64,000 nt of DNA. Origin: Isochrysis galbana (taxonomy: Eukaryota > Haptophyta > Isochrysidales > Isochrysidaceae). Below are positions 1 to 11,662 of the stretch, one piece after another. The stretch is from assembly GCA_018136815.1 (NCBI GenBank), contig CM030932.1, positions 9,424,001-9,488,000 of the forward strand. Direction: 5' to 3'. Position 1 is the first letter of the stretch, and the number at the start of each line of letters is the position of its first letter. The notes under the pieces are model-generated. The model made no database searches. It saw only the letters and a list, made by a program, of their open reading frames with translations, and was not told where the DNA came from. The position numbers and the translations under genes are program-made.

Positions 1-469
1 GGGTGAGCTCATGCACCAGCGGACGTATCTTACTCTCTCTCCGTTGAAAAAGATATAGAGCGCGAGCAGAGAGAACGCACACCAACCCGTCGCCTGCCGC
101 CCCGTCGCCATCGCCGCGAGGAAACAAGATGCGGCGGGGCGAGACGGGGGAGACGGCTCAACGGGATCGGCGAGAAGGCGCAGCCGAGAGGAGCCTAGAA
201 GAGCGCCACCAGGGGCCACCGGACGGAGCGCGCCGAGGGCGCGGAGACGAGGGGAGCAGGGGGAGGGCTCGGTTACGATAATAAAAATTAGTGATATATT
301 TGGTCTATGGGACCGCTTTGAGCTGCCCGCCCGTCAGAGTTTTATTGTTGTGTTAGTATAACCTTAGTGCTGCGGGACCGTAGCCCTTCGACGGCAACGG
401 AGCCCCTACCCCGCGATGGGGGTGTGCGCGGTTGGCGCATGGCTCGTCCGGTGTATGTGGCTAGAAATG
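1..469. other. No gene recognised
   Basis: GC-rich DNA with purine-rich stretches (about 120-270) and a short AT-rich patch near 280-305. I see no coding exon, RNA gene or clear repeat boundary here. Confidence 0.4.
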
Positions 470-1238
470 CTAGCTATAATAAATAAATTTCTTAAGTCTC
501 ACCTCACACGCGGCCGTGGACCCTCTACTTCCTACTTTCTACTCACGCAGCAACACTTTCTACACCCCCACTCTCCCGCGCCGGCCCTTTCCCCCCCGCC
601 ATCAGGCGACTCCCCCCGTACATTACTAGGGGGATAGGGGAAAAGGGCTTAGACATGGTCGGTGGCCCGCGCCCCCCCCCCGGTGATCCGTTCCCCCCTC
701 CCCCCTTCCTCCTATGCCTACCGGGCTGGCGGCGCGTCCTCAGTCCCGACTTCTCCTGCAAACAGGTGCGGGACTTACATATTTTTCGGTGGTCGGAGCC
801 CTCGCTCCGCCCACCCCCTTCTCCGCGCGCTCTCTCCCCTCTCCTGCAGGCACGCGCGATAGCGCGCCTGCGACAGGCCTGCAGAGCTGCCTCTGGCGAC
901 CCCTCGAGGCTCCTGGAGGCCAGCTCAGGGGGCAGAGGAGGCTGGGGCTGGGCCCAGGTCTCCCCTACCTCTCCCTCGCTGGCGCTCCTGGGCCTCAGGG
1001 CCCCCCACTCTGCACCTGTCTGCCGGTCGAACAGGGAGTGAGGGGGGGGTTGGAGCGATGGGCTGGCCACGACAGGCCAGGACGCAAGAGGCAGGCGAGC
1101 CTGCCACTGAGAGAGTGGGTCAGAAGGGCACTGGGCTCCTGGCAAGCCATTAGGCGTGCCAGGAGCATGGGTGGTTCCTCCTTCATGGCAGGGGAGGTGT
1201 GGAGAGGGGGGGGGGCTCGTGCCCGGGATACTCTCCTC
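470..1238 (-). repeat. LINE-related repeat family A, copy 1 (5'-truncated)
   Basis: Reading the minus strand, this block matches plus-strand DNA at about 61320-61915, and its 3' end matches 28288-28412. Its 5' part (about 1040-1230) matches 48410-48640, where the same sequence follows a LINE-type 5' end. A 200-codon minus frame (543-1145) contains the stretch QACRRRAIA and, further on, KSRTCLQ; both recur in the same order in the 61.3 kb copy. The 3' end is AT-rich (near 470-490). It abuts the copia fossil at about 1238. I read it as a non-autonomous, LINE-derived retroposon family; its full extent and function are inferred. Confidence 0.55.
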
Positions 1239-1239
1239 G

Positions 1240-4200
1240 CCCTTGGCCTATACCCAGGCCCATGCCGCGGCTTCTGCCATCGCATCAGATCAAAATGATG
1301 CTAATGGTGCCATCCAAGCCTACACCGCTAGCATGCGAACCTTTGGCTATGCCCTTTGTGCCAAAGGTCCCTTGCCTCTCCTTGCGACCGAGACTAAGAC
1401 GCCGATTGAGGAAGAAGCTCTTGTTGACTCCATGGCTACGTTTTGGGTTGTTGACCGCCTTGACCGCCTGTGGCGCGTCACGGATGCCCACCCTCGCCTA
1501 GGTGTTGACACTGCTGCTGGTCCCGTTGTCGCCCAGGCAGTTGGGATTGCTTTGGTGTACCTCCTTGTCGGCGACACTTGGGAATGCTACGAGATTCCAA
1601 ACGTCCTTGTCTTGGCTGAGTGCAATACTGTGCTGTATTCTACACGGGTTATGCGAGATCTTTTTGGTTTCCGCCATGACCTCGATGCAGGCTACATCCA
1701 TGTTCCTGGCGCTCATCCCATACGTGTCCACGATGACTCAGCCGCATTTCGCATCCCAGTGCGATTCGTGGCACCTTCTGACACCCGTCCTCACTCTGTC
1801 CGCTGCCCACTTCGCCCCTCCGCGGCCTCTGCTTCGGCAGCTGCTACTGTGGTGCATGGAGACCTTGCCTCACACGCTCTGCTCTATCGACGCCTCGGTT
1901 TTCCTTACGCTGATCAATGGTCGCTTGTGCCCACCGCCACCGTTGGCCACAACCTGTCTCGCCACCGCCCCCCGACTGGCCTCCCCATGCCGGAAGCAGT
2001 TGTCCGTGGTCGCATGCGCGCCGCCCCCTTCTCCCGCCTCCCAACTTCCCTTGACGCCCAACCGCCTCCCGGAGCCATGGTCTACATGGACTTTGCCGGC
2101 CCGCTTTTGGAGAGCATCCTCTTCAAGTACACATGCTACTGCGGTACTGTGGATGCTGGTAGCGGCTTCACCCGGGTATGGCCCGCGCGAGCCATGACCG
2201 CCGAGGTCGCAGCCTCAGCTCTAGGCCAATTCATTGCAGACGTCGCCGCTCATCTTCGCTCCCTTGACGGCACATACAAGCCCTCCATTGTGCGATCCGA
2301 CAAGGGAAGCGCTTTCCTCTCCTATCACTTCCGAGACTTCCTTGCTCACCGTCGTATCCGTGCAAGCTACTCATCGGAATACACGCCGCAACAAAACTCA
2401 CATGTGGAACGTATGTGGGGCGTCACCTTTGGTACAGCCCGCGTCCTTCTTGCTGCTGCTGGTCTGCCTCCGTCCTTCGGTTTGGATCACCAACAGGCTT
2501 CCACGACCTTCTCGCCGGAACTTGTCGCCTTATCAACTCCTCACTGGGCATCCCCCTGACATCCGTTGTCTCTATGCTTTTGGTTGCCTTTGTGCCGTCG
2601 TTGCCCCCGTGCCGCGACGTGTTGGCGATCGCCACTTCGCCGACAGAGGTTGGTATGGCCTCTACATGGGGCCTTCTGAGGAGAGCCCTGGCCATGTTGT
2701 CTACTTACTCGACTCCAAACGTGTCATTGTTGCAGCCAAGATCCGCGTATGGGAGGACCGGTTCCCAGGCCTCAAGGATGAGCCTAGACCCAACTGGCTT
2801 GAGAATGACGACGATCCAGCTGCATTTGCACCTGCCCCCTCCCCTGCCCCCGTTCCAACTCCTGTACCTGCACCTACTGCAGCACCATCTGCAATTCGTC
2901 GCTCCCCACGCCTCCTTGAGCTCGAGCACCAACGTCATGGTATGAATACTACTTCTGCTCACATAACTGCAATGCAGAATACCTCTATGGCTCAGGCTGC
3001 AGCTGTGTTTGCTCTTGGAGCTGCAGCGGCAGGGTTCGATTCTCGATCTGACCCTTTATGTTTTGCTTTTACCTCCGACCTGCTCACTGCCGGCGACAGC
3101 TGTCCACCTTTTGCTCACGCCGGTAGCGACCTTTCACCCTTCGCCCAAGCCGTCACCGTTGTTGCCGACATGGGGGATGTGACGGTCCCCAAGACGTACC
3201 GTCAAGCGCTTCAGTCCACCCATGCTTACTATTGGCGCGTGGCCATCAACAAGGAGCTCGGCGGCCTCATGGCACTTCGCACTTGGGAGTGCGTTCCCGA
3301 GGACGCCATGCCCGAGGGCGCCAATCTTATGCATTGCCATTTTGTCTTCGCCGTCAAACGCAAGGCCGACGGCTCCATCGAGAAATTCAAGGCCCGCCTC
3401 GTCGCCGACGGCAATACTCAACGATACGGAGTCGATTTCGACCGCATCTTCTCTACCGTGGTCAAAACGGTTACCATCCGTCTCGTGCTTGCCATCGCTG
3501 CCGCTCGTGACTACAACTTGTCCTCCATCGACGTCCGCCAAGCTTATCTGCAAGCCACTCTTCCACAGCCCCTCTTCATGCGCATGCCACCTGGCCTCCC
3601 GCCTCGTGACTGTCGCGGGGTTCGTCTCGTGTGCAAATTATTGCGCTCTATCTATGGCCTCCGTCAAGCTGGGCGCGAATGGGCCGAGCTTCTCACCTCA
3701 TTCCTCCTGAAGTGGGGCTTCACGCGCTCTACTATCGATGTCTGTCTCTACATCTTCATCAGCGGCTCGTCTTTGCTTTGGGTGCTGGTGTACGTGGACG
3801 ACGCCCTCATCGTCGACAATGACTCCGGCCTCCGCGCTCGTTTTGTTCACGATCTCGGCGATAGGTTCCCCATTGAAGACAAGGGCGAACTCTCGTGGAT
3901 CCTCAATGTTGCCGTGGCTCGTGACCGTCCGCGTCGGATCCTCACCTTATCTCAGAGTCTTTACGTCTTAGATCTCCTTCAACGGCATGATGCTTTCCTA
4001 TCTAGCACTACCACACGCACCTTCAAATCCCCTCTCGGCGCCCTCCACCTCGATCCATCTGATTCACCCACGCCTGGCTCTGTTGCTTTTGACTCCATGG
4101 CCTCCAAGCGCGACACCTATATGGCCATCGTTGGGGCCTCCTCTGGCTTGCCAACATGTCTAGGCCAGATCTCGCATATGCAGCCTCGCAGCTCTCACGC

Positions 4201-5380
4201 TTCATGACCAACCCTGGTCCTACGCACTTCGCCGCTGCCGTCCGCGTCCTTTGCTACGTGCGTGACTCCTCCACCTGCGCTCTGCTCTTTCGCCCGGATC
4301 CCTCGCTGCCCTTTCTAGTCCATGTCGACTCAAATTGGGAATCTCGCTTCTCTTGTACGGGCGCCATCTTCTTTCTGTACGGCTGTCCTGTCCACTGGTT
4401 CTCCAAGACCCAACGCTCCGTCTCGTTGTCGAGCGCCGAGGCCGAGTACTTCGGTGCCATGCTTGCTGCCCGCGACATCCTCTTCATCCGGGATTTGCTT
4501 GTCGACCTATCTCTCCCGCCGGATGGCCCTACCCTTCTGTGCTCCGACTCCAAGTCTGCCATCAACATGTCCCTCGACCCCGTTGCTTTCAAAAAGACCA
4601 AGCACATAATGCGCGCCGCCGCTTTCCTCCGCGATCTCGTTGCAAAGCGCGCCCTCGCTATGCGACATGTCCCCGGTAACCTTATGCTTGCTGACATCCT
4701 CACCAAGCCCCTTGGGCCCGCTCCCTTCTGCCGTCTCCTATCCCTTCTAAACGACTGCGCGTCCATCATTGCACAAAGTCTGACGAGTTCAAATTCAAGT
4801 TCCGCCGAAGAAGCTACGGCAGGAACAACGTCTGCCTCTAAGACTGCCTCTGACGAAAAGCTCCAGTGACATATACCACTCCGAGTATTACGACTGTCAT
4901 GCAAGGCATTCTCCATTCTTCTACCTTTATCCTCTGTATCTAAGCCTCACCCTCCGTGCTCGCCTTATGGGGGGGTATCACAGAGTGCCGTCATCTGCCA
5001 ACACAACCCATTGGTCCTTACCGATAGAATCGGCTTTACCGATAACTTTGTCTGCCAGATTCCTTTTCATCAAGTCATCAGCCTCTTTCATCATGTGCAC
5101 CACCTTCTGGACTCTTCTCTACATTATCATCTGCAGTCGATGCACATCGAGTTCTTAGGGTTCCCCGAGTCATTTGCACATCGACTTCTAGACCTCGCCT
5201 TCATCTTGGGGATCTCAGCTCACTCTAGATCGACTTAGTGCACCTAAGGAATCTCACCTTCATCAACACTCACGACGCTTCATCGGCTCATACTAAGGCA
5301 ACACTCGCCGATTCCCTAAATCCTTGATTCCTTCTTTGTTCCCTCGCACGCCTTCCTGTTTGTCTCAGAGTATTATACAA
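1240..5380 (+). mobile_element. Ty1/copia LTR retrotransposon fossil
   Basis: Parts seen in order on the plus strand: a gag-pol linker and integrase-like region (about 1.3-2.5 kb, with an integrase core), a proline-rich linker, a copia-type reverse transcriptase (about 3.2-3.9 kb, with the YVDD box) and RNase H (about 4.2-4.7 kb). A purine-rich tract of G near 4970 is followed by about 400 bp that probably is the 3' LTR, ending near 5380. No matching 5' LTR or gag is visible: the left side meets another repeat at about 1238. The element is broken, with about two interruptions plus loss of its 5' end, so it is a moderately old copy. Confidence 0.85.
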
Positions 5381-5520
5381 AAAACTGTGGTGGGATATAA
5401 TTAAGGGTTTGTGCGTGCGTGAGTGTTGTAGAATCACCGTGCCCCAGGGGTATCTTGAATTCCCCAGTGCCCCCAGGTGTCCCAGATTCTGACCCCCTCA
5501 CCCCTGTACCACTGTCTCTC

Positions 5521-5730
5521 TCACTGTCTGTCATGACCCTCCTGCTTTTTGTTGCCGCCCTGGCTGCTTCCTGGCATCCAGCGCGATAAGGCTGTGACGA
5601 GCAGCATCGCCAGGATGGCACCGCCCATGCCCTCCTCCATGTGTTCGCAGAACCTGAAGGCTGGGGTGCGGATCTCCTCGTAGGTGCGCTGACCGAGTCG
5701 CTTGGCGATGAAGACATAGTACTGGCCCAT
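5521..5730 (-). CDS. Small single-span membrane protein, unknown
   Basis: A 69-residue single-exon frame that begins MGQYYVFIAKRLGQRTYEE. A charged N-terminal half is followed by one hydrophobic segment (about residues 38-52, core GGAILAMLLVTAL) and a polar basic tail. I chose this ATG because sequence before it is low-complexity Pro/Ser, whereas from this Met on the composition looks like a real protein. The size and layout resemble small accessory subunits of organellar or ER membrane complexes, but I do not recognise the family. The upstream side (5731-6310) is a GC-rich repeat cluster that may include the promoter. It could still be a chance frame; the non-repetitive composition and compact TM layout argue against that. 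Confidence 0.5.
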   Translation of the reverse strand: MGQYYVFIAKRLGQRTYEEIRTPAFRFCEHMEEGMGGAILAMLLVTALSRWMPGSSQGGNKKQEGHDRQ

Positions 5731-5789
5731 GTCGAAGGAGCGAGGAGGGTTGTGGAGGAGGAAGAGGAGAGGAAGCGGGGGGAAGGAAG

Positions 5790-6311
5790 TCTGGGAGGAG
5801 GACCCCGGAGTTTCGCCAGATGCGTGTGGATCGGTCCCCCCGCGGGGGCGCCGTGCGTGTGCATGGAAGTTTCCGCACGCCGTCACGGATGCGCATAAAG
5901 GGTTTCGGCAGGCGCACGCCGTGCGCATGATGAGTTGCAATCACATGTCGCCAGATGCGGGGGCCCCGCCCAGAGTTCCCCCGCGGAAAGAGTGAACGCA
6001 CGGCGTGCACCTTCCTGAAAGTTGCTATGCGCACGCACGGGCGCCCCCGCGGGGCCGCGGGGGGGCGCCGGTGCACATCGCGCCGTGCCCACGCACGGCG
6101 TGCACAATGTGATTGCAAGTCATCACAGGTGCTGCGTAAAGAAACATCTCTTATACGACTAGTTTACGTCTAGTTTACGTAGTTGTGGGCCTCGGGGGGT
6201 ACGCAGAGGGAACAAGTTGACATGCGCACGCACGGCGTATCCGCGAGGGGACCGATGCGCACATCGCGCCGTGCCCATGCACGGCGTGCACCGATGTGAT
6301 TGCAAGTCATC
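5790..6311. repeat. GC-rich repeat cluster with inverted motifs
   Basis: A unit of about 90 bp at 6030-6121 (gcgcacgcacgg, a GC-rich core, then tgattgcaagtcat) recurs in diverged form at 6223-6311. Related pieces (tcgccagatgcg, gcgcacgccgtgcgc, and cccgcgggg palindromes) lie at 5810-6000. The second unit is interrupted at 6311 by the TIR element described next. Confidence 0.6.
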
Positions 6312-7206
6312 TAGGGCCAGGTCAGAATTTCGTTTGAAACCCGCCCAAATTTCTTCGGATATTTCGCTCAGATTTCGCGTTCACTGCCCCAAATTTCGCA
6401 AATATTTTGCGAGGTGCGAGCGCTCCCGCGCTCGCGCGCTAGCCTGACCTAGCTACCTATACTATATAGCACATTGCATATAGCCCCGCCGCCGCTGCTA
6501 TCTGTATTTGGCTACATGAATGGGCTTTTCACTTTTCACCTAGATAGAGCGAGGATTGACACTCATTGACTCTCGTTTGCGCAACGCGCAACGTTAATTA
6601 TTAAAGTACTTGCACAATGACACACATCACACACGTACTCTACTAACATATTACTCACTCCTTACTCAAGGTCACCGGTGTGATTATACCGCAATATCAA
6701 CCCACATTGAATCTGATCGGCCAAGGCACTCATTTGTCCATCGCCAAACATGATGGTCTGCGGTCTGCGGTCTGCGGATCGCGCTCGCGCTCTCTCGCTC
6801 TCTTCTCTCCGGCGCCCCCGCGGCTCCCCCCCCCCTCTCCCGCCTTTACTACCCCTCCTCTCCCGCCCTTTCTTACCCCCCCTCTCCCGCCCTTCACTCT
6901 TAGCCTACCCTACCCTCTCCCCTCTCTCTCCCGCCTCCCGCCCTTACTACTTACTACCCCCCCCCCCCCCGCCCTTCTCCCTAGGTATAGGATCCCCCCT
7001 TCCCCTAAGTTAAAGTTAGGATATGGATATGGGAGATGGGGTGATGGGAGTGATGGGGGGCGGGGGGGGGGGGGCTGCAGGAGCCCCCAAATTTTGCGAG
7101 GGCGCTGCAGGAGCCCCCCAAATTTTGCGAAATTTCGCCCCGAAATCTGTGAGTAAACCCACCCCCAAATTTTGAAAAAAATTTCCGAAATCCTGACCTG
7201 GGCCTA
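6312..7206. mobile_element. hAT-like non-autonomous TIR element, 8-bp TSD
   Basis: The ends are inverted repeats: tagggccaggtcag at the left and, reverse-complemented, taggcccaggtcag at the right, both continuing into rAtttcg. The element is flanked by a perfect 8-bp duplication aagtcatc (6304-6311 and 7207-7214). The uninterrupted sister repeat at about 6110-6134 reads straight through the site (gcaagtcatcacaggtgct), which acts as an empty-site control. Inside are repeats of caaattttgcga, CT-rich DNA and a G run, and no transposase. The 8-bp duplication and TAGGG-type end fit the hAT superfamily. Confidence 0.82.
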
Positions 7207-7214
7207 AAGTCATC

Positions 7215-8238
7215 ACAGGTGCTCTAAGTTGTCGGCCTTAGCGGAAAAAGCCTTGACGGCGTCTCCCTCGGGCGCGGGGGAAAGCAGAGAAAAAAGTTGT
7301 TATGCTCTATGATAATTTTAAAACAATTTAATTTTAAACTATAATACAACTGTGGACATTTGATCGCTCAATTCGACTGATGACCCACAATTGACGGAAC
7401 GACACTTCAGTGGAGGCTGGGGCTCAGCCCCTGGCCCCCCCTGCCTCTCCCACGCTCGCCTCGCTGGCCATGGGAGCCGCCCAGAGTCTCCTGTATGCCT
7501 GGCGACCAGGGACAGGGGGGGGTCAGCTCGAGGCTCGAGGGCAGGGCCCCAACGCGGGCGTGGGAATGCAACTCGCGGCCCGCGCCCACGAAGGGTCTCG
7601 GCCAGATTGATGAGTGCCCTGCCCCTGCCAAAGGGCAGGGGCTGGGGTTGATTGTACGGGCCCACCCCGGGGGGTGTCCGCGATGGTGTGAGGGGGGCGC
7701 GAGGCCCCCATTGACCCCCACTTATAAAAGTAGGTTGGGGTTAGCCCTTAGCCCCCCCAAAAAAGGGCATTGTCCACGAGGTGAAAAGTAGGATGGGCAT
7801 TGTGGTGGTGGGGGAGCTTCCTCTTTTCCTCCCTTATGAAGATCGTATCTTTCCTTTTTCGTGTTTGGGCGCCCGTTTCACTTCACCATGTGGGCCATTG
7901 ATGGAAATAACGAACAACAGGGGCGCGAATAAATAGGGGACAATCGATGGAACGAACGGGAGGTTCACCCGGGGCAGGTGGAAATAGTCGCATTACAATA
8001 CGCGAGTGGCCCGACTGCATATCAAAGCGGATATGTGAGGCCTTCTCTTCCTTATGTCACCCTCCTCTTCCTTCTACTTGTGTGGCACGCACCATGCACA
8101 TGGCGCGCCTGCAGCCCGTTTGCAGGTTCCCGGGTAGCGAGGCTACTCACTCACCTCCACCGTGGGATTCAGAGTCCGTCGCTTTACGTCCTCAACCCTT
8201 ATCACGCGTTCGACGGCTCTCTTATTTTCAGATACTGT
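7215..8238. other. Unassigned intergenic DNA
   Basis: About 1 kb. GC-rich, with gagccccagcctcc-like words (7400-7440) that faintly recall repeat family A, then mixed DNA downstream of the METTL9-like gene. No convincing exon on either strand. Confidence 0.35.
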
Positions 8239-10293
8239 CTAGTGGGCGCCAAACTTGTACCCCCCAAGTGCGTCGCAGTCGTCGCAATGTGTTTCGTCTA
8301 AATGCGCATGTTCGGACACGAGGACTTCGTCTTGTTGAGAGGCCCCCGACGAGGTGAGGGTGGACGGCGGCGCAAGCGGAGGGCGGGAGGGAGAGACCGA
8401 GCGGCGTGGGGGGGCATTCACTAGCTGCGTTGGTTTTCCCGGAAGTGCCGCCTCTCCGAATGCTGAGACTGTCCCACTGCGAACCCCTTGAGCCATGCTT
8501 GCCCTTGCTGATGCCATTTCGGCGTCCGTTGTCTTGACCAAGACGAAGATGGCTGCATCAAGGACTGCAACAGGAGAGAAGCGGTCGCCGGCACAAAAGT
8601 AGGGAGCACGGACGAGCCGACGAGGTGAAAAGCCAGCGGGAACAAGAAGCGTGTCCACGAGTGAGGCGGCTGCAGACTCAAAGTCGTTGCCAGTCACACG
8701 CCATCGGCGTTGAGCAACGCCAACGGAAGTTGCCGCGTCAGACTGACCATGTGAGGAGGGCGAAGGGCGTCTTCTTAGCGCATGCATCCTCATGGCTTGT
8801 GAGCAACTGATTGTGCCTCCAACAGGCGCCCGGGACCACTAAGACAGTTTGGTGCACATTTTCCTTGCTCACCTGGAGCGTGGGAACGACCACGCTGACG
8901 ACAAGCCAGCCTCGGTCCGGCAACAAGGCGCGCATCTGTGAGAGCAAACGCATGGGATCCTTGCAACGGTCGAGCACATTGAGGCAAAATGCCACGTCGA
9001 AAGCGCTACGCCCACCTAGATCAATGGAAATATCGAGAGTATCAATAAAAAGCAGAGCCGAGTTTGGCGGGTACAAGAACGACACACACGCTCGATGTGC
9101 AAACCAGCTCGGAGAGCAGATCAAAAGACTAGTGTGAGCTTGAGTGCTTCCTTCGACAATAAAAGCGAACCCGTCCTGTGCGTGTCAAGAGGAATTCGAC
9201 CACATTGGCATGAGCGACCTAACTATACCCCATGCTGTCTATTCTTACCGAGATGATGCGGCGTGAGCTCTGCCGTCGCATGCGTCTCGAGATTGGCACC
9301 GTGCGTCGCCGTTGCTTTCAACCTCCAACATAGTGGCGCTGTCAACTCAGTGAGGACTAGCGTCGAGAAGAGAGACGCATACGGTGAGCTCAACGAGCCG
9401 TCGCCCGCGCCAACGTCGAGCGCCACACCTCCGCATGAAGTCTGCAACGAGCGGGACAATGCGGACGCATGTGAGCCACATTGAGTAGTTTCGGGATGGC
9501 ACGTGCAGAACACTCCACTTCTATCACCTCGACACTTCCTTCTCTCACCCCGGGGCAAGATGTGAGCGCATCCAGACTCGTGCGCTTGCGCACTCGAACG
9601 CCGGGTGCTCGCACCGCTACATACCGGCATATCGGCGAGTAGCTCACACCAATGGTTCGGTGAGAGGAGGTAATTGCGCGGAAAGGCATGGAAGGCGACC
9701 ACGCCGGCATCGTAGTGGTACATTCGCCGCTTGAGGGCGCGCCAGACTGCCAGCCGAGAGGCTGCCGCTGGCTTTGCGAGCCGTGCGCGCACCCACTCCT
9801 TGGTCTGCTGGTCGAGTCCGACGGGTGTAAGATCGAGCTTTGGCCCACGAAGCAGGCGGTCGAGCTTAGCCGCGTCGTAGCCATACCGCAGGCGGATCAG
9901 TCCAGCTGAGCGTGGGCCCACCCAAGGGTCATACGCGGATGGCAGGAAGTCGCGCCCGTTGAGTGTGCCAACGGCGACGCGGAGTTCGGCGGCAGTGGCC
10001 TCCCTGATCTCGCGGCACGGCAAAGAGTCGCGCGAGACGGCCGTCTCGAGCGCGCCCACACCCGCGACCAGCACAGAGAGCGTCCAGAGTGCCGAGGAGG
10101 TCAGCACGCCCATCTCGGCTGAGTGGGCCTCTGGGGGCTCATCTGAGGGCGGCGCGCCCTCGGCGGCAGGAGGGGGCAGGCGGGAGAGGGCGTACGTCGC
10201 CCCTTCCGTCACCATTTCCGCGTAAACGTCGCGCAGCAGCGAAGAGGCGCGCGAGCGCAGCGAGGGCCAAGGCGAGGGCGGCGCCGTCGGCAT
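8239..10293 (-). CDS. METTL9/DREV-like histidine methyltransferase
   Basis: Predicted 527-residue protein from four exons: 10293-9625, 9441-9249, 9090-8873 and 8742-8239. The METTL9 (DREV) family methylates the N-pros (1-) position of histidine in HxH-type motifs. Seen: an N-terminal conserved segment (DFLPSAYDPW, then NHWCELLADMP), SAM motif I LDVGAGDGSL, the family block LTELTAPLCWRL, then FDVAFCLNVLDRCKDP with RGWLVVSVVVP, and a C-terminal block LVRAPYFCAGD with VLDAAIFVL. Introns begin gtatgt, gtaaga and gtgagc. Exon 3's acceptor (9090) is the least certain; exon phases 0-1-0 agree with it. Intron 1 (183 nt) is open in frame, so a retained form is possible. The start ATG at 10293 is preferred because upstream sequence is unrelated. 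A C-terminal tail of about 110 residues beyond the family core is unusual. Confidence 0.82.
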
Positions 10294-10605
10294 CGTCGGC
10301 GCGAGGCGAGAGAACGGAGAGAGAGCTGGGAGGCGTGCTGGGGTCCATTTTTGTTCGGCCCAACCTGTATGGGGCCATGGGGCCCAGTGATAATATGTAG
10401 TAAAACAACTGACCGTTAGTACCACTACTCCCACTAGCCCGGTACTATCACGACACCCCTCAGCGCACTTGCCCGTACACCTTGACGTGTGTTGTCACTA
10501 GACACATACGCATATGCACCCCTTCGAATCTCCCCCCTCGCAAATCCCCGGCTCCCATTACAACTCCCTCCCCACAAGCCACAAGCTACAAGCTACAATG
10601 ACAAT

Positions 10606-10806
10606 CCTACATCCTACATGTGAAACACAGTCAAACTTAGAAATAAAACAGAAAAAACAGTATGTTTTTTGCCGTCGAAAAAAAACAGAGAAAAACAGTG
10701 TAAACAACAAATGTGCGGGGTAGGGGGGCCGCCCGAAATAAAACAACGAAAAACATATGTTTTGGGCCTCCGAAAAAAAACACTGTTCCTGTGTTTCACA
10801 TGTAGG
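10606..10806. mobile_element. hAT-family MITE with 8-bp TSD
   Basis: Ends are inverted: cctacatgtgaaacacag on the left side (after a short repeat cctacat) and ctgtgtttcacatgtagg on the right. A perfect 8-bp duplication atgacaat flanks it (10598-10605 and 10807-10814). The interior carries near-palindromic hairpins of the form gtttttt-gcc-gtc-aaaaaac twice (about 10660-10690 and 10750-10785). The same hairpin motif appears at the left edge and near the right end of the internally deleted hAT at 27.0-28.2 kb, so both belong to one superfamily and probably used the same transposase. Confidence 0.82.
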
Positions 10807-10839
10807 ATGACAATGACACAATGAGGGAAAACCCTAGAA

Positions 10840-11160
10840 CCTAGCTGGGAAAGGGAAACACGTGTTTACCGTGTTTCTACGAAAGCCAAACACAGCCGTG
10901 TTTTGCCGTGTTTCAAACCCCCTCCTGTTTGGCCGCCGTGTTTGTAGCAGCTGGCCAGTGGCTAGCGGCGTGCGCGCGCAGCACTGCCGCGCCGCTCCAC
11001 GCTCCACACGACACACGACAACCAATAATGCACCGCCACAGCCCTAGCTGGGAAACACGTGTTTACCGTGTTTCTACAAAAGGCAAACACAGCCGTGTTT
11101 TGCCGTGTTTCAAAACCCCCTCCTGTTTGGCCACCGTGTTTAAAGCAGCTAGCGGCGTGC
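10840..11160 (+). repeat. Two tandem copies of a hAT-type terminus
   Basis: A segment of about 120-130 bp starting cctagctggga, with gtgtttaccgtgtttctac and a hairpin, begins at 10840 and again at 11043, same orientation, spaced 203 bp. The reverse complement of the right end of the 27-28 kb hAT (28140-28225) starts cctagatgggag and follows the same order of motifs. These are therefore terminal fragments of that hAT family. I see no matching opposite ends nearby. Confidence 0.65.
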
Positions 11161-11344
11161 GCGAGCGAGCGCGCGCGCCCTGCGCGTGGCGCGCTGCCGT
11201 GCGCGTGGCGTGTCTTCGTACGCACCCCATCAGCCGTCGCAGCGCTCTGCGATCGAAGCCGTACCGTGACCTCTCGTACCCTTGAGCCCCTACTGCCTTG
11301 TGTGTGGTCTCTCGCTAGTAGGGCGTCGAATAACCCCCGGCGAG

Positions 11345-11486
11345 CACAATCTAGATAGAAGTAGATAGTGCCGAAATGCTATCTAGTTACAAGTAGATAG
11401 TGCCCTTATGGTATCTAGTTACAAGTAGATAGTGGATTTTCCGGCCTAGATATCTAGATATCTAAGATATCTAGATATCTAAGAGT
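11345..11486. repeat. 32-bp tandem repeat plus palindromic tail
   Basis: Three units of about 32 bp share gtagatagtg (starting at 11361, 11393 and 11425), followed by reiterated agatatctagatatct palindromes to about 11486. No coding potential. Confidence 0.7.
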
Positions 11487-11662
11487 CTAAAAGTAGAAGG
11501 AGCGCGGGCGCGAAAAAGTCGCGTTCCATCAAAAGAGTGCCAGGTGATAGTTTTGTTTTCACTCAGAATGTCTAGCTTGTTTTCTTTTTCAGGTAGGAAT
11601 GCCTGAACAATCCCTCCAATGAGTATTATTATTACAAGCCAATTATTATACCCCACAATTTA

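Noticed and set aside
11345-11486. Tandem repeat considered as a regulatory or CRISPR array
   Set aside because: Only three 32-bp units with no spacers, followed by simple palindromes.
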